Source: Penium margaritaceum (Eukaryota; Streptophyta; Zygnematophyceae; Desmidiales; Peniaceae). Taken from it: 64,000 bases of DNA. The DNA lies in contig SZWC01000562.1 of assembly GCA_023375785.1 (NCBI GenBank), positions 94,314 through 158,313 of the forward strand, given 5' to 3'. Positions 18,180 through 30,658 of the stretch are shown piece after piece. The position numbers were made by a program, and so were the translations under genes. Position 1 is the first letter of the stretch. Each line of letters opens with the position of its first letter. The notes beneath the pieces are model-generated. The model was given only the letters and a program-made list of their open reading frames with translations, was not told the origin of the DNA and did no database searches.

Positions 18180-21100
18180 CAGTGCCCCTCCGCCATTTTT
18201 TCCTCTCGAGCACCCGAGCCCCGCTGTGCCTCCTGCCCCACATTATCTAGCGTAGCAGCAGACTCAACGCGAGCGGCAGACAGTGACTGCCGTCCTTGGC
18301 CTCATTGTGGGCGCCGGCCGCAGGCATAAGAACTTTGAGAAGCCGCTCCCACCGCTTCAGGTCGGCGAGCAGTTCCGGAGTTGGGAGCTCAGCTTTCACA
18401 TCTCGATGCAGGGTAAGGGTCTGTGAGCATACTACACCCTCCTGTACGACTCCACCCAAGCCGACCAGCTGTATGACGCCGGTCGCGCCGTACGTGCCCT
18501 TGTCCCCTTCGCTCCTCCGGCTTCTCGCCTGGCCCTAGCGCCTTTTCTCGGGGACTTTACCACTGGTGGCATCCCAGACCCTGCAGTCGCATGGCACGTC
18601 CTCACGCGTCCCCATCGCTTGTCTAGCGACATTGAGACCAGCCGGCTGCTGTAGGAGTTCAACTCCATGCACATGGGGGAGACCGCGACAATCACCACAT
18701 ACTGGCAGCGGGCTGAGGACATCCTCCATCGCCTAGGCACCTCTGCTCCACCCCCTCTGGCTGCGCTTCTCACCGTCAAGCGCAATGCCACTGGCGCGTA
18801 CGCGGACGTCTTCGTCCACTACTCCCAGGACTTCCTCTCCACCATGGCGGCCTAGGGCACCCGCATGCCCTAGGCATATGAGCTCTTCCTCAGGATTGAG
18901 GAAGCTCACCTAAAGTCATGTCTCCAGCGCATAGAGGCCCTTGCCTCCCTTGCCGTCGCTTCTGTGGCCGTCGCTTCCCCCGCAACCGCTACCTCCACCA
19001 GCTCCTCGTTACTGGAGAAGAAGAAGCGCTCGGGCAAGAAGGGCAAAGGTCAGCAGCAGCAGTAGCAGTCGATTGGGTCCAGTAGTGGCTCGGTCTGCCA
19101 CAACTGTGGCCAGCCATGGCACGGGTGGTAGACGTGCCTGCTGCCGATGGACGAGGCGTGCGTCATCGCCACCATGCGTCGTGAGCGGGAGCGCCGTCTC
19201 GCCTCCACCGCCATAGCTGTCACCGCCCCTGACGCCTCGACCCCGTGCACTTGCTCCACTCCTCCGACCGCGACACCGATCCCGCCGACGCCAGCTCCTC
19301 AACAGTATCATCTGCAACCGTCGACTCCCCCGTTCCCTTCACCGGGGTAGTCCTCCTTCTGTTCGGGCTCAGGCGCCATCACTCCACACTCAGTCTACAC
19401 TACCGGACATCCACGCGCGAGTGTCAGCTTGAGCACTTCATTGCGCTTCAACTCGGTTTGCCTCCCCCCCCCTAGGGAAGTGCAAGTTGCATCACCTCCT
19501 GCTCTTCCCCATTGCCCTGCATGACTGAGCTTGAGCTTCGGTCGTGTCCTACTTCCTCGTCTGTCTCGCCATCTTCTACGATCTCTTGTGCCCCCCCTTC
19601 GTGACGACGTTGTGTGGCTTGATGATTAGCAGTCTCGGTTCGCGCCCCCTTCCATCGCGTTTGCGTCTCTTGCTTGCTACCATGTGACTGTCAATGATCT
19701 GGCAACACCGGTCCAAGACCGTGCCAAGACGTGGATCATCGACTCCGTAGCCACGTATCACATGACAGCCTCTCGCGACGCCTTTAGTATGCTCGGTCCT
19801 ATTGGCGATGTATCCGGGGTCCGGACGAGCTCCCAACAGGTGTTACCTGTCGACGGTGTCAGAGTTGTTCGTTTCCGTGGTCCTGCCTGTGATATCTTCT
19901 TGACTGATGTCCTCTTTGTCCCAGGTCTTGAGCTCAACCTTCTGTCCGTTTCTACCCTTGACCGCATGAGCACGGACGTTGTGCACTCGCGTGGTGTTGG
20001 CACTGTGTCGTTGCGTCCATCCGGTCTTGTCGTCTTGCACGCCACTGCCCGTGGCAACCTGTGGCACGTACCTCGTCTTTCCTCCTCTCCTTCCGCCCCC
20101 TCCTCATCGGCCACCACAAGCCATTTGTTTGTCACCAGCACGCTCTCTCCACAGCACACCCGTCTCTTGCACCGCCGCCTTCGCCATGTCCAATCTTCTA
20201 TCGTAGATAACATGCTCCGCACCTAGCCGGCCAAGGGCCTTGACCAGGAGACTTTCCCTCTCCCGTGCTTCACAAAGTGCACTGATTGCGCTCAGAGCCA
20301 TGCCACATACCCTCTGTCCTCCTCCCATGCATCCACCCCTGTAGACCTGGTCCATTCCGATGTCATGGGTCCTCTCCCTACCGAGTTTGTCGGAGAGCAC
20401 GGCCGCTATGTCCTCACCCTCACAGAAGACTACTCTCGCTACCGCTAGGTCTTCTGCTTTCGGCAGACGAGCGATGCCGCCCATGCCATTCAGGACTGGC
20501 TTGTCCGTGCGGAGCGTGAGTGTGGTTGATCTCTTTGTCGCTTTTGCTCCGATCGTGATGGTGAGTACATGAGCAAGACCACGGTTTTTCTCGCTTCCCG
20601 CGGTATCCACCACGAGACGCCTGTGTCCTACATGCCTGCCCAGAACGACGTCTCCGAATGGTGGAACCGTACCATGGCTGACGCCGTCCACACCATGCGG
20701 GTTGCGTCTGGCCTCTCCGATGGCTTCTATTGTGAAGCCATGGCCTACATGACATGGTTTTGGAACCGGATTCCCCACGGACCCCTTCCTCGACAGTCTA
20801 CGCCATACCAGCACTGGTGGGATCAGCGAGCTGACCTCCGCCCGGCTCGGGTCTGGGGCTGCGTAGCCATTGTGTGGCTGCCTGCCCCGCAACAGGACGG
20901 TAAGCTCGCTCCCCGCGGGCGTCCTTGCACCTTTCTTTGTGTCGCGCCTCAGTCCAAGGCTTGGCACTTCTAGGATCCCTCCCGACACTACATCGTCGAG
21001 TCCCACAATGCCCTCTTCTTTCAAGAGTTCTTTCCGCGAGATCTCGTTTGCTCCGGCTCGTCAGTGTCCCTCCCGTCGCATGGGGGAGTGGTGAGTCCAT

Positions 21101-23612
21101 CCTCTGTGCTGCCGCTGCCGAATGGCACATCACTTCGTCCCTCTGAGCCAACAGCCCCTGTTGGCCCCTCCAAGCCAGCAGCCCCAGTCGCGCCCGCTGG
21201 CTCCTCCGAGCTAGCCGCCCCGGTCGCGTCCAATGATCTCTTCGGGCCAGCCGCCCCTGCCGTGTCCACTAGTCCTTCCGGGCTAGCCGCCTTAGTCGCG
21301 TACACTGGTCCCTCCGAGCTAGCCGTCCCAGTCGTGTCCACTGGTCCCTCCGGTCGAGCCGCCCTAGTCGCGTCCACAGGTCCCTCCGGGTCAGCCGTCC
21401 CAGTCGTGTCCACTGGTCCCTCCGGGCCAGCCGCCCTACTCGCGTCCACTGGTCCCTCCGGGCCAGCCGCCCCAGTTGTGTCCACTGGTCTCTCTTGGCC
21501 AACCGCCCTAGTTGTGTCCACTGCTCTCTCTGGGCCAGCTGCCCCAGTTGCATCCATTGGTTCCTCTAGACCAGCCGACCCAGTTGCGCCCGCCGGCCCC
21601 TCTAGGACGGCGGCCCCAGTCACGTCCGCTGGCCCCTCCGGGGCAGCAGCCCCAATCACGTCTGCTGGTCCATCTAGGCTAGAAACCCCATTCGCCTCCG
21701 TCAACCCATCAGCCTGAGTGCCATCTCCTGCCCTGCCGCGCTACACTCGTGGCCCAGGTGGTAGCCTACGACCCAGACCGTTAGTGAGCGCACAGACCAA
21801 AACACCTTTCCCAGTGGTTTCTCGGCCCCCTTTCGCTCCACGTGTCTCTTCCACTCCTACAATTGTGAGTGGGACCCTAGCACCAAGGCCCTTGGCCTGA
21901 CCACTTCAGCCACCATTGCAGACCTTCACCCTGACTCTGCGATGGGCTACGTCATGCTTCATCATGAGCATCGCCATGCTGTCACGGCTGCACTTGCACG
22001 CATCCCACCTAGAGCTCGAGATGCACACGCTCTTTCAGTCCGCTCCACAGCACGCCCGGAGGACCCAACCACCCTACGCGAGGCTCGAGCCGCTCTGGAG
22101 GCCATACATTGGGATGCAACGTGCGCTCACGAGCTTGCTGCTATCCGGCAGCACCACGTGTATGATCTCGTCGACCTCCCTCCAGGTCGGAAGGCCATCA
22201 GTACCAAGTGGGTCTTTCGGCGCAAATGGAAGTCCGATAGCTCCTTGGACAAGTACAAGGCCCGCCTCACAGCCAAGGTATTTGCTCAGATTCCCGGGGC
22301 CGATTACGACTAGATGTTTGCCCTCGTTGGCCAATTCTCCACGAGCCGGGCACTCTTTAGCCTAGTTGCCCAGCATGGGTGGGAGCTGCATCATATGGAT
22401 GTGAGGAACGCCTTCGTCCATGGTTCACTGGAGGGTGAGGAGCTCTACTTGGTGCAGCCTCCAGGCTTTGACGACGGCACTGGGAGAGTGTGGCGGCTGC
22501 AAAAGGCCCTCTACGGCCTAAAGCGGTTACCTCTGTACCAGAACAAGGAGATCAGCAGCACGCTCCTCTGTGGCGACCTCAAGCGCAGCACCGCTGACCC
22601 CGCACTGTTCGTCAGCCCGCGAGGCCAGACCCTCGTCATTGTCCTGGTCTATGTTGACAATCTCCTCGTTGCATTGCCTGACATGGCTGCCATCGAGCGT
22701 GTCAAGAATGTGCTGCACACTTCCTACCACATGAAGGATCTCGGGTCTGCCGTAGTCTTCCTGGGCATGGAGCTCAAGCATGATCGCTCCAAGGGAATTC
22801 TGCACGTCCACCAGGCTGCTTATGTGCAGACCATGTCCACTCGCTTCGCCGAGGACCTGCCCCTCATGCCGAGCGCATCTTCACCCATGTCCCCTACTAA
22901 CCAGGTGAAGCTGAAGAGTCGTGACCCAGCCGTTGTGGGGGAGCCAATTGACATGACCACGTACCTGCGAGTCATCGGGTCACTGGTGTTCCTGGCGATG
23001 ACGACGCGTCCAGACATCACGTTCGTCGTCAACCTCCTGGCTTGGTTTTCTTAGGATCCACGTCACCTCCACTCCATGATCTGAGTATTATGCTATGTCC
23101 TCTCGACTCCTCGGCGAGATCTTATGTTTCGCCGCCAGCCGTCTGTGGTCACCGTGGGCTACACCGGCAGTGATTGGGCTGGTAGTCCAGACGGTAAAAG
23201 TTGCACAGGCTGGATTTTTCTGGTCGGTGGCACAGCTGTGTCCTGGCGCACTGGCAAGCAGGGGTGCAAAGCACGCAGCAGTATTGAGGCTGAGTATGTG
23301 GCTCTTGGCTCAAGCGCATGTGAGAGTATGTGGTTGCCTCGTCTGTTATGTGAGCTACGTCAGTCTGTTGCATCCATCACGTGGCATTTTGACAATGAGA
23401 GTGCCATGACTATCGCCGATAATGACGGCATGCATCACACATGCACGAAGCACATCAATGTTGAGTATCAGTATGTGCGTTTGTTCTTGCATGACAGCAA
23501 CGTCAGCATTGTGTGGGTTGAGACAGCACGACAACTGGCTGACTTCTTGACCAAGGCATTGAAGCGCGAATTGTTCAAGAAAGCTGTCAGTTCGGTTGGT
23601 GTGCATCCGTGA
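18180..23612 (+). pseudogene. Element D gag-pol remnant
   Basis: Heavily broken gag-pol of a copia element. Recognisable parts in order are a Gag core (18300-19000), a Lys/Gln-rich stretch and CCHC-like knuckle (near 19050-19140), and protease (near 19730). The GAG-pre-integrase HRRLRH motif is near 20175, followed by integrase (20300-20970), a repeat-rich linker (21130-21720), RT (22100-23040) and RNase H (23124-23612, with the TKHINVE motif). Closest relatives in this window are A and B. Confidence 0.85.
21145..21700 (+). repeat. 36-bp minisatellite in the integrase-RT linker of D
   Basis: About 14 head-to-tail 36-bp units, each encoding a 12-residue repeat with consensus near APVVSTGPSGPA. 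They replace the Ser/Pro-rich linker that copia proteins have between integrase and RT. Unit length stays a multiple of three, consistent with in-frame expansion before decay. Confidence 0.88.
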
Positions 23613-23712
23613 GTTGCTCTCTATGTCCTTGCTTGCGTCTCTGCATGCTCTGGGGGAGTCGGACTGTTGACTATGTCTTTGCCCGCCCATGTGCACAATG
23701 CCTTTGAGTCAT

Positions 23713-23719
23713 GGGGGAG
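23713..23719 (+). other. Polypurine tract of element D
   Basis: GGGGGAG directly before the 3' LTR, preceded by CAT as in B, J and H. Confidence 0.88.
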
Positions 23720-24572
23720 TATTGGTTTTTGCGCATCCTCATTGTGCTCTGTTGTGTCTTCCCGGCTTGTGTACATCGGCATGCAGATGACTGACGGCGA
23801 GATTCAATGCTACTGGAGTGCTGTCCGGTGGAGCTGACGCACGCTGAAGCGTACTCGCAGTTTGCTGGAGCCTCCTCTCCATGGCGACGTGCTGAGCTCC
23901 ATCGACAGGCCTCCTTGGCGGTCGTGCCGCCGGCGGTCACTGCCACCACAGATGTTGTCTGCACGCGTCAGGCGCTGGATCGAACTGTACCGTTTCGTCT
24001 GCAGTGTCATGCTCTGCCTAGGGTCCTTGTCTAGTGTTGCGTGGCACTGTTCGGCATCATGGACCATCGTAGGCACTACCTGGGTTCAGGCAGCCAGAAC
24101 TCTTTGCTACTATTTTTTAGCTAATTCTGACCGCACGACTGCATTCGCAACGTCGGTGTTTTGGTATGGTCCAGTTTGCAGGCGAAATGGACGACGCCCG
24201 GGTTTTGGGCTGTTGGCCGTCTGGCAGGGCTTATCGGGAAAACCCTGCCTGCCAGAGAATAGGTCTAGGACTATTTTCTGATTGGCTGGTTAGCTGAGTA
24301 ACAAGATCTACAGAGCTGGGGGGTAGCTAGAACTTGGAGGGGTCTCCCATTGTTGCTCATTCTTTATTCCTAATCAGTCACTTTCACTTTTCAGCTGCAT
24401 TTTGGCGCTAACCCTGACGAGCGCATTTTTGAGTAGCAAACCCAGAGCTTCCAGACTTGGACTCTAGAGCAGCATACTGAGGGGGCAGCAGACTTAAGCA
24501 ACGAGCGTGGAAGCCCGCACGCTGCATCAACAACGCTGCTGCCCCAACCGGTTGCCTGGCTTTTCCTTTTCA
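23720..24572 (+). repeat. 3' LTR of element D
   Basis: Aligns over its length with 15333-16186. It ends in CTTTTCCTTTTCA, with the last few bases uncertain. It carries the same internal inverted repeats as the 5' copy. Confidence 0.88.
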
Positions 24573-24656
24573 CACCACAACACTTGGTTGGCGCCAGAGA
24601 GCTGTCTAGTATTGATCCACCCATCCCTTGTTGCAGGACAGCAAATGCTGAGAAGA
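24573..24656. other. Short unassigned joint between D and L_b
   Basis: 84 bp in which I recognise nothing. It does not continue the L_a sequence that ends at D's left side. Confidence 0.5.
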
Positions 24657-25260
24657 TGCCTAGAAGCTTCCTAGCGACACAGCTGTTGACTAGGCGTCAG
24701 TGCCTGGTCAGACAATGACAACAGTCACAAGTCGTACACACAACGGCAAGGGACTGGCTAGAAGACACAAGGCAAAGTGTCATAATGCTTCAATAGCGTT
24801 TGCGGAGAGAAATGACAAATGGCAGGTCGATGGCATAAGTACCTGCTGCGGCGCACAGCGGGTGTTGCACGCGGCAGCACAAGATCTGTCCTAAAACCGG
24901 CCCAAAACCATTGTTTTGGCCGTAGCTCAGCCCAGACATGTCAAAACGCTAAGCCGTCTGAACCTAGACGTGCAAAATCACAAGCCGGACGCTAAGACTG
25001 GTCACATGCATGCATCCGACATCAAGCGGTGGACACACAATGCAAAAGCACGCAAATCAGGCCCACGGCCAGTCCGATAAACCCTTTACGTGTTGCAGGA
25101 AAAAACTGTAGGATGTCCTGAGCAGCGTCCAGTGCTCTGGGATGGTCGTCGGTTAGCTCCAAGGTAGTAGTCCACCACCAGATGACGCACCGGTACCACC
25201 AGGGTCCACATGAGGGATCTGCACATGTATGGACATGGCTGAGTGGTCACAGTAAACTAT
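24657..25260 (-). repeat. L-family LTR copy L_b (minus orientation)
   Basis: Starts TGCCTAGAAGCTTCCTAGC and aligns with 14833-15332 and 57452-57926. It reads as an LTR of a minus-strand element because its inverted relative at 25270-25749 is followed by a PBS. No PBS is recognisable beside this copy. The outer end near 25260 is approximate. Confidence 0.65.
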
Positions 25261-25269
25261 ACTGGTCAA

Positions 25270-25749
25270 CAGGAACATCACAAATCACAATAAATGCAAT
25301 GTTCTCTAGACTTGCTAAGGCACTCTGCCCTCTTTTGACAACCTTCAGAGTTTTCTCAGTGGATTCGCCTTGAACCAGATGTTTGTCGTGTTGCATTCAG
25401 TGTCCACTGTTCGATGCAAGACCCATACATGTGTGCGTTCATTGCAACAAGCTTGAGACTTTGGATTTGGATGCATATGCATTGCGTTACTGCCAAAACA
25501 ATGGTTTTGAACAGGGTTTTAAAGCAAATTGTCGCATGCGTCACCAACGTGCGGCACAGTGGGTATTTGTGCTTTGACCTTGTCAATTGTCATCTTTTTG
25601 TACACATTGAAGCTATTGAAGCTTATGACACTACGGGTCTTTCCTAGCCAACCCCTTGGTGTTATTGACCGTGATGTACATGCTAGTGTGTCAGCTGACT
25701 AGACTGTATTTCCACGCCGACAAAAATTGAGCTAGGAAGCTTCCATGCA
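25270..25749 (+). repeat. L-family LTR copy L_c (plus orientation)
   Basis: Read on the opposite strand this matches L_b (shared AAAACCATTGTTTTGGC, GCTTCAATAG and AAGCTTCC). It ends ...TTCCATGCA at 25749, eight bases before a PBS. L_b and L_c therefore form an imperfect inverted repeat about 1.1 kb across. The start is approximate. Confidence 0.65.
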
Positions 25750-25757
25750 TCTTCTCC

Positions 25758-25769
25758 TGGTATCATAGG
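25758..25769 (+). other. Primer-binding site after L_c
   Basis: TGGTATCATAGG, matching the first eight bases of the tRNA-iMet 3'-end complement and then diverging. It fixes the orientation of the L_c LTR as plus. Confidence 0.6.
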
Positions 25770-27250
25770 AGCGAGGCCCTTCTTGCTGAGGTGCGTAGCA
25801 GAGGTGCAGCACCAACAGCAGCCGATAGTTACCATCGCAGCCATGATCATGGGAGGCTACACCACGTCCGGGTGACATGCAGTAGGAGATAACAGCAACA
25901 AAGATGCTGTCGTGACTTTAGTAGCAGTGAAATCACCATGCCACTGCAACAAGTGGACGGCGGCACCGGCAACAGTAACGTGAGTTAATGAAACTTCCAC
26001 AACAAAAGCAATAGTATGAGAGCAAGGCTACTACAGTAGCCAGGCAGCACTGGCAGCCACAGTAGCACATCACACCATGAGCAACAACAGCAAGAGCGTG
26101 GCAGCGTGGCCATGTGGCAACGGTAGTAACAAGGAAACAGATTAGTAGCAGCTATAAGAGTGATAGAAACACCCACAAAAACAATGGAGTAGCAGCAACG
26201 TGGTGGTGGAGTAACGAGCACCAACAGGGCAGCCGTAATGGCAACCGCACTAGCATAGGAGCAAAAGCAGCACAAGCAACTACATAACCAGAGTAGCAGA
26301 AGAATCAGAAGTTGTAGCAAGTACGTATCTGTGTGACTGCGCTGCTGTGCATAGTAGCCTTGTGAGACACGGTTGCAATCGCAAGTGCGCAAGTGTGCAG
26401 CTGTGCAACAGCTGCCACGGCTATAGTAGGTGGTAGCAAAAGCCACAGCTGTTGCAATGAGAGGGGTTGACGAGGTCATCTCCCTATTTGTGCCATGCAA
26501 AGCTGCTACAAAACTGTGAGAAAGAAGGAGGAATCAAACACAAGACTACTACAGATGAGGGTTAGGAGGTTCCAACCCTGCAGACGTCATAATTCCATCT
26601 GTTGACATCAGCACACCCCTACTGACATCACCATAGGGAGTGTTGATGTCATATTGCCTTGGCCAAATTTTTGGCTGGGACATCCTGTTTTACCAGCGTT
26701 TCAAGCTATGGAGACATGGTGATGGATTTCAATTCCAACCCATACTTAGCAGGGTGCATGGCACCATGGGATGACAAGGGAAAGGAGCCAGCAGACCCTT
26801 CAGTTCCCTCCAGTGAGGCAATATTAGCCCAATATTGCACGCAATCGATGACCTTCACCGTGCGCAGGGTGAGGTGCACTGACATCAGTAGGCCCCACAC
26901 GATGCGCTTGAGGACATCCGTGACCTGTTGCAGGGGCGCTGAGGAGTTTGTGAGGAGACGCAAGGTGGAGCCGCTGGAGGTTTCCCATTGGTCCTAAAGT
27001 CCACTTCCTATGTTTCAACCAGACAGAAGTACCCCTTGAGTAAGATGACATCGAGGATGCGGAGGAGACAGATGCCAGTCCACACATGAGGACTGTGTCC
27101 ACATGTGTGGCTGCTACTGTACTCACCCCTTCAGGAGAGCCTTGGGCTCTTCCACACCATGCCGGCAGAGGAGTGTCGGTGGCTTCTGCAACTGCTGCAG
27201 TGGCTGGTGCCACTGTGACCGGACTACTGTGTCTCAAAATGGCCGTTAAA
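25770..27250 (+). mobile_element. Leader of a plus-strand clade 1 element, truncated
   Basis: Follows the L_c LTR and PBS. 25800-26480 is CAG/GCAAC-rich like D's leader. TGACATCA-type octamers lie at 26603, 26623, 26644 and 26880. The plus-strand stretch 27086-27250 encodes VASATAAVAGATVTGLLCLKMAV, matching the hydrophobic part of B's leader ORF. No gag follows, and the sequence passes into minus-strand element I. Between 26660 and 27080 I recognise nothing else. Confidence 0.6.
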
Positions 27251-27757
27251 ACCCGGGCACACAGTGGACTGTACCGGCACATCGAGGAAAACCCGTGCTG
27301 TAATTCTAGCTTCCAACAGTTCAACAGTTGTTCCTGATGTCTATGAGATGTTTGTGCATGTTCTGTACCCTGCTTTCATTGTCTCAATGGGTAGAGACCC
27401 AGTCACCCAGATGTATTTTTTTGTTCTGGAAAATATGACCTCCCAGCAGTTGAAGCCTGGCTCGCTCTCGTAACGAGACGGGGGAGTCTCAAAGTCCTTT
27501 GGCCCCCACTCCGTAGGGAGGGCGGCCTTAATCTGCAATAGAGGTGTGTGCATTATAGGAAGACCGCTGTCAAGGGGAACACCTTTGAAAGAGAAGTTTG
27601 CCGTCTTCCTCAAGGAGCGTTGATGCACTGGTGGCACTAATGTGTGAAGTCGTGATCCTAGTCGCAGCTCACAAAGCTGCTGCTCAAGAACGTGAATCTC
27701 AGAGAAACAGGCACTAATGCGGAGGAGACAGATGCCAGTCCACACATGAGGACAGCG
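27056..27757. repeat. 40-bp direct repeat at a junction of opposed elements
   Basis: GCGGAGGAGACAGATGCCAG and the following 20 bases at 27056-27095 recur at 27718-27757. The first copy adjoins plus-strand leader sequence and the second lies in minus-strand gag sequence, so a rearrangement brought them together. Confidence 0.7.
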
Positions 27758-29050
27758 AATGGAGTTGACTGTGCCTGAGATAGTGTCTGATGTTGTGGTA
27801 GTAGCTGAGGCAAGGACACAAGATGATGCGGCAATCTGCACAGCATTATTAGCTTGACTGTAGCTAGTAGATCAGGGGAGGTGGCTTTCTCTGTGTAGGC
27901 AGAGGAAGCTATCCCAACATCAGTGCTGGTGGGAGATTGGCTGCCGCTCGTAGAAGCAGAAAATGTGGCATAAGCACCTCCTACAGTGTCCAAGATGGCA
28001 CCAACTAGGTTAAGGGAATCAGCACAGGTAGTGTTACTAGCTGCACTGGCTGGAAAGTCATTGGTGCTGTTTGGATTTGGATGCTGATCAAAGGGACGCA
28101 AACCTGGAGGGGTTGAGGAAGAGATTCAGCAGTGTCCATAAGAGAGTCGATCTCGCGATCACGTGCCTCCTCCACACCTTGGATGTCTTCACACCAGTGA
28201 CGAGACGGTACCCTCTGCACCCACAGAAGCTCGTCGGTCGTCTTGTCGTCGGGCCACACCTACTGATCGTCACGTCTGGGAGTCTTAGTGGCTTGTTGAT
28301 GAACTCTTTCCTAGTAAAGATCAAGGTCAGAGTTGGGGATGGTGGTGTCCGTCTCCACCGTCAGGTCAGGGAGCTTCACCTTTGCTTAGGTTGACAGAGG
28401 AGTATCTTGTGTTGCTATTGCTGGTAGGTCAGATGACTTAGTGATGATGAGAAAGAAGAGGGATGGGGGTATTCCCGGTGAAGTAATGACTGGTGTTATA
28501 AAAGCATAGGGTGCTGCTACGGTGACCTCCACAGCATGAGAGTGAGTGTGAGTCACAGATAGTAGAGAGAAGTCTGTCTCACACGCTGGATAGCGGATGT
28601 GTGATGTGAAAGATGAGGAACGGAGGTAGAAGCTTTGATACTCTGGGTGGCGCTTCAGACAACACTTTGATGCAAAAAACAAACACATGATGCCAACAAC
28701 GTACAGCCAAGATGAAGAAGAGATCCGAGCAGTGGTGTGCAAGGTGGTTGCGGTAGCTCTGCCGAGTCTCCTACAGTAACTTCAGTGACATACTGTGTGA
28801 CGTCGAAAACAGGAAGATGAGCCCAGCTACTGCAATGGTGGTGCTGAGACTTCGGTGGAGATTTCTACACAAGAATGTGAGACAGCAGCACTGCCTCAGG
28901 AAAACTGAGGTGTCTGCATATGATAAGCAACAGAAGGTGGAGGTGTAGCTGCAGGCAGCACACCTCTCTCGGGACCGATGCAAGGAGGGTAGAAGCTCAC
29001 GAGTGCCTTGATAGCCTATGAAATCATGCGTAATAGGCACTCTGATACGT
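27341..29050 (-). mobile_element. Element I: clade 1 copia fragment (gag start and leader)
   Basis: Minus-strand relic. 27380-27560 resembles B's Gag core (KDFETPPSRYES compared with QKDFEMPPPHFTS). 27700-28101 encodes an Ala-rich leader-ORF relic (DSLNLVGAILDTVGGAYATF). 28005-28259 encodes LLWVQRVPSRHW and AREIDSL-like motifs matching the N-terminal part of B's leader ORF. The rest up to 29050 is leader without recognisable coding. A degenerate PBS (ACTCTGATAC) lies at 29040-29049. Several breaks. Confidence 0.65.
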
Positions 29051-29054
29051 AGGG

Positions 29055-29578
29055 ACATGTAGGAAGCCCCCACGTGGTACACCATGGCGACAAAAATGAT
29101 GGTTGTACATTACTCAAGGAGTTAGTTTTAAAAATAGGTCAAGCATGGAGTATAGAGAGCAAGAGCCGGTGAGCTTGGTGCCAACCGTACAAGAAGCACA
29201 TCAACAGCACATCGTAATCCAAGGGTCGAGCCCGACCTCTCGGCATAAATCCGAGGGCAACTACTCACCACAACACAAGACTAGCCTGGTTGGATGGCCC
29301 CCTAAGGATCAATACCCGGCTAGCTACAACATCTTCAATTCTCCACATCTGCAACAAAGATAGAGATATCCTTGGCATCCTAAACTATCCAAGGACTAGA
29401 GCTCCCATGAGAAAGAGTGAGGGAATGAGAGAAGCCTCCTAGCGACATTCTGTGTGAGAGATCACATTGTAGTGAACACAACATGACAGATACCACTGGA
29501 AGTAGTGGAGAGATGGCAAAGATATGCATAGATGAATAGAAGTGAAGTAACTAATATGTTATGACATGTCTGCATAGT
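29055..29578 (-). repeat. LTR-like segment next to element I
   Basis: Starts TGTAGGAAGC just after the degenerate PBS, like B's TGCTAGGAAG. About 170 bp in, it holds GGGTCGAGCCCGACC with a CTCGG/CCGAG hairpin, as B's LTR does. It is followed at 29579 by CTCCCCT, which would be a polypurine tract of a minus-strand element. The right boundary is tentative. Confidence 0.5.
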
Positions 29579-29584
29579 CTCCCC

Positions 29585-29974
29585 TAAATGTGTGCAGCTA
29601 AGAGCACAAGTCCAACCAACTGGTCGGAAAAGAGACTGACCTGGTTGCAGGCTCCAAAGAACCGCAGAAGAGAACCCAACAGGGGAACGAACTCCTTGGT
29701 TGTCCGAATGACGAACCAAAGAAGCACCGGGATTTTCTGCAGTAGTTGCGTAGCTTTTGTATGAAACAGACAATGTACTCAACGGGATCATGGAAGAGAA
29801 AGGAGAGCGCCACTAAGAAAATGGTCCCCAAGAAGTGGTCACCGAGAAAACTTTGGAGAGCACGTGCGGACGTGCTGACTAGTGCCGATACTGTCAAAGT
29901 AGCCCTTGAGTTTTCTGGCATACCGGCGAGTCGTGGGGACAAGTCCAAAGGTCACCAAGACTCATGCACCAACA
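29585..29974 (-). repeat. Presumed inner part of the 3' LTR of element J
   Basis: Ends ...GCACCAACA at 29974, directly before the J polypurine tract CTCCCCC (29975-29981), so at least its right end is an LTR terminus. The left boundary is not visible, and I could not align this stretch with another LTR in the window. Confidence 0.4.
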
Positions 29975-29984
29975 CTCCCCCATG

Positions 29985-30658
29985 ACCCGCAGACGCAAGT
30001 CACCACAAGCGAGCAAGGGTCACAAAATGATGGCAAGGACAGTGCACAGCAAGGGGCACGAGACAAGGCCACACAAGAACTGCAGATGGAGAGAGGAAGC
30101 AGGAAGGACGGGCTACAAATCATGTTGGAGTAAAAGCATATACAAGAAGCACAGCATTGTGTACCGCAAACTTGAACTTGCCACTACATAACACTTTTTT
30201 GAGGAAGACTGCACCATGCTGCCACGTGTCAACATCCACAGCAGAGAGATTGCAACGTGAAATATTCTCGCGTACAAAGCCATGCTAAATCTTTATGTGC
30301 TTTGTGCGCGTGTGACACATACCATCATGCTCTGCTATGTGGTGCTTGCTCTCTAACTAGACGCTCTCACAAACCCTGGCCCTAAATGCAACATACTCAG
30401 CGTTAGTCAAGCTCCACGCTACACAATCTTGCTTGCCAATCTTCCACGAGACAGTTGTGCCTCCGGTAAGGAAGATATGGCTATACCGGCTGCGCGCATC
30501 ATTATAATGGGTTCAATTACTATTAGTGTACCCATCAACAACAACAGACGGCTATGCGTACAAGCACAACCCTAGGTGCAAAACAGACATGACATACCGC
30601 ACCATGTGCAGAGTAGCTCCAAATGGAGCTGATGCGGATGCAAATTCATAGCAAGACC
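29985..30658 (-). pseudogene. Element J RNase H remnant
   Basis: Minus-strand translation shows copia RNase H landmarks: the AEY-type motif region near 30390, the cysteine/lysine-rich CDNQ neighbourhood near 30290 and the conserved TKHIK motif near 30295. It ends at C's left target duplication and resumes after 37429. Broken. Confidence 0.6.
30654..30658. repeat. Target-site duplication of C, left
   Basis: AGACC, identical to 37425-37429. Confidence 0.93.

Larger units (their letters stand above)
15333..24572 (+). mobile_element. Element D: old Ty1/copia LTR retrotransposon
   Basis: Plus-strand element of about 9.2 kb with LTRs 15333-16186 and 23720-24572, a PBS at 16187, a long CAG-rich leader, degraded gag-pol and PPT 23713-23719. 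The LTRs differ at roughly 19 of the first 160 positions, so it is old, and the coding part is broken many times. The left flank CACAT and right flank CACAC are a possible but imperfect 5-bp target duplication. A 454-bp DNA transposon relic lies in its leader. Confidence 0.92.

Noticed and set aside
15328-24577. Exact target duplication for D
   Set aside because: CACAT on the left and CACAC on the right agree at four of five bases, and the LTR end is uncertain. Mentioned only as possible.
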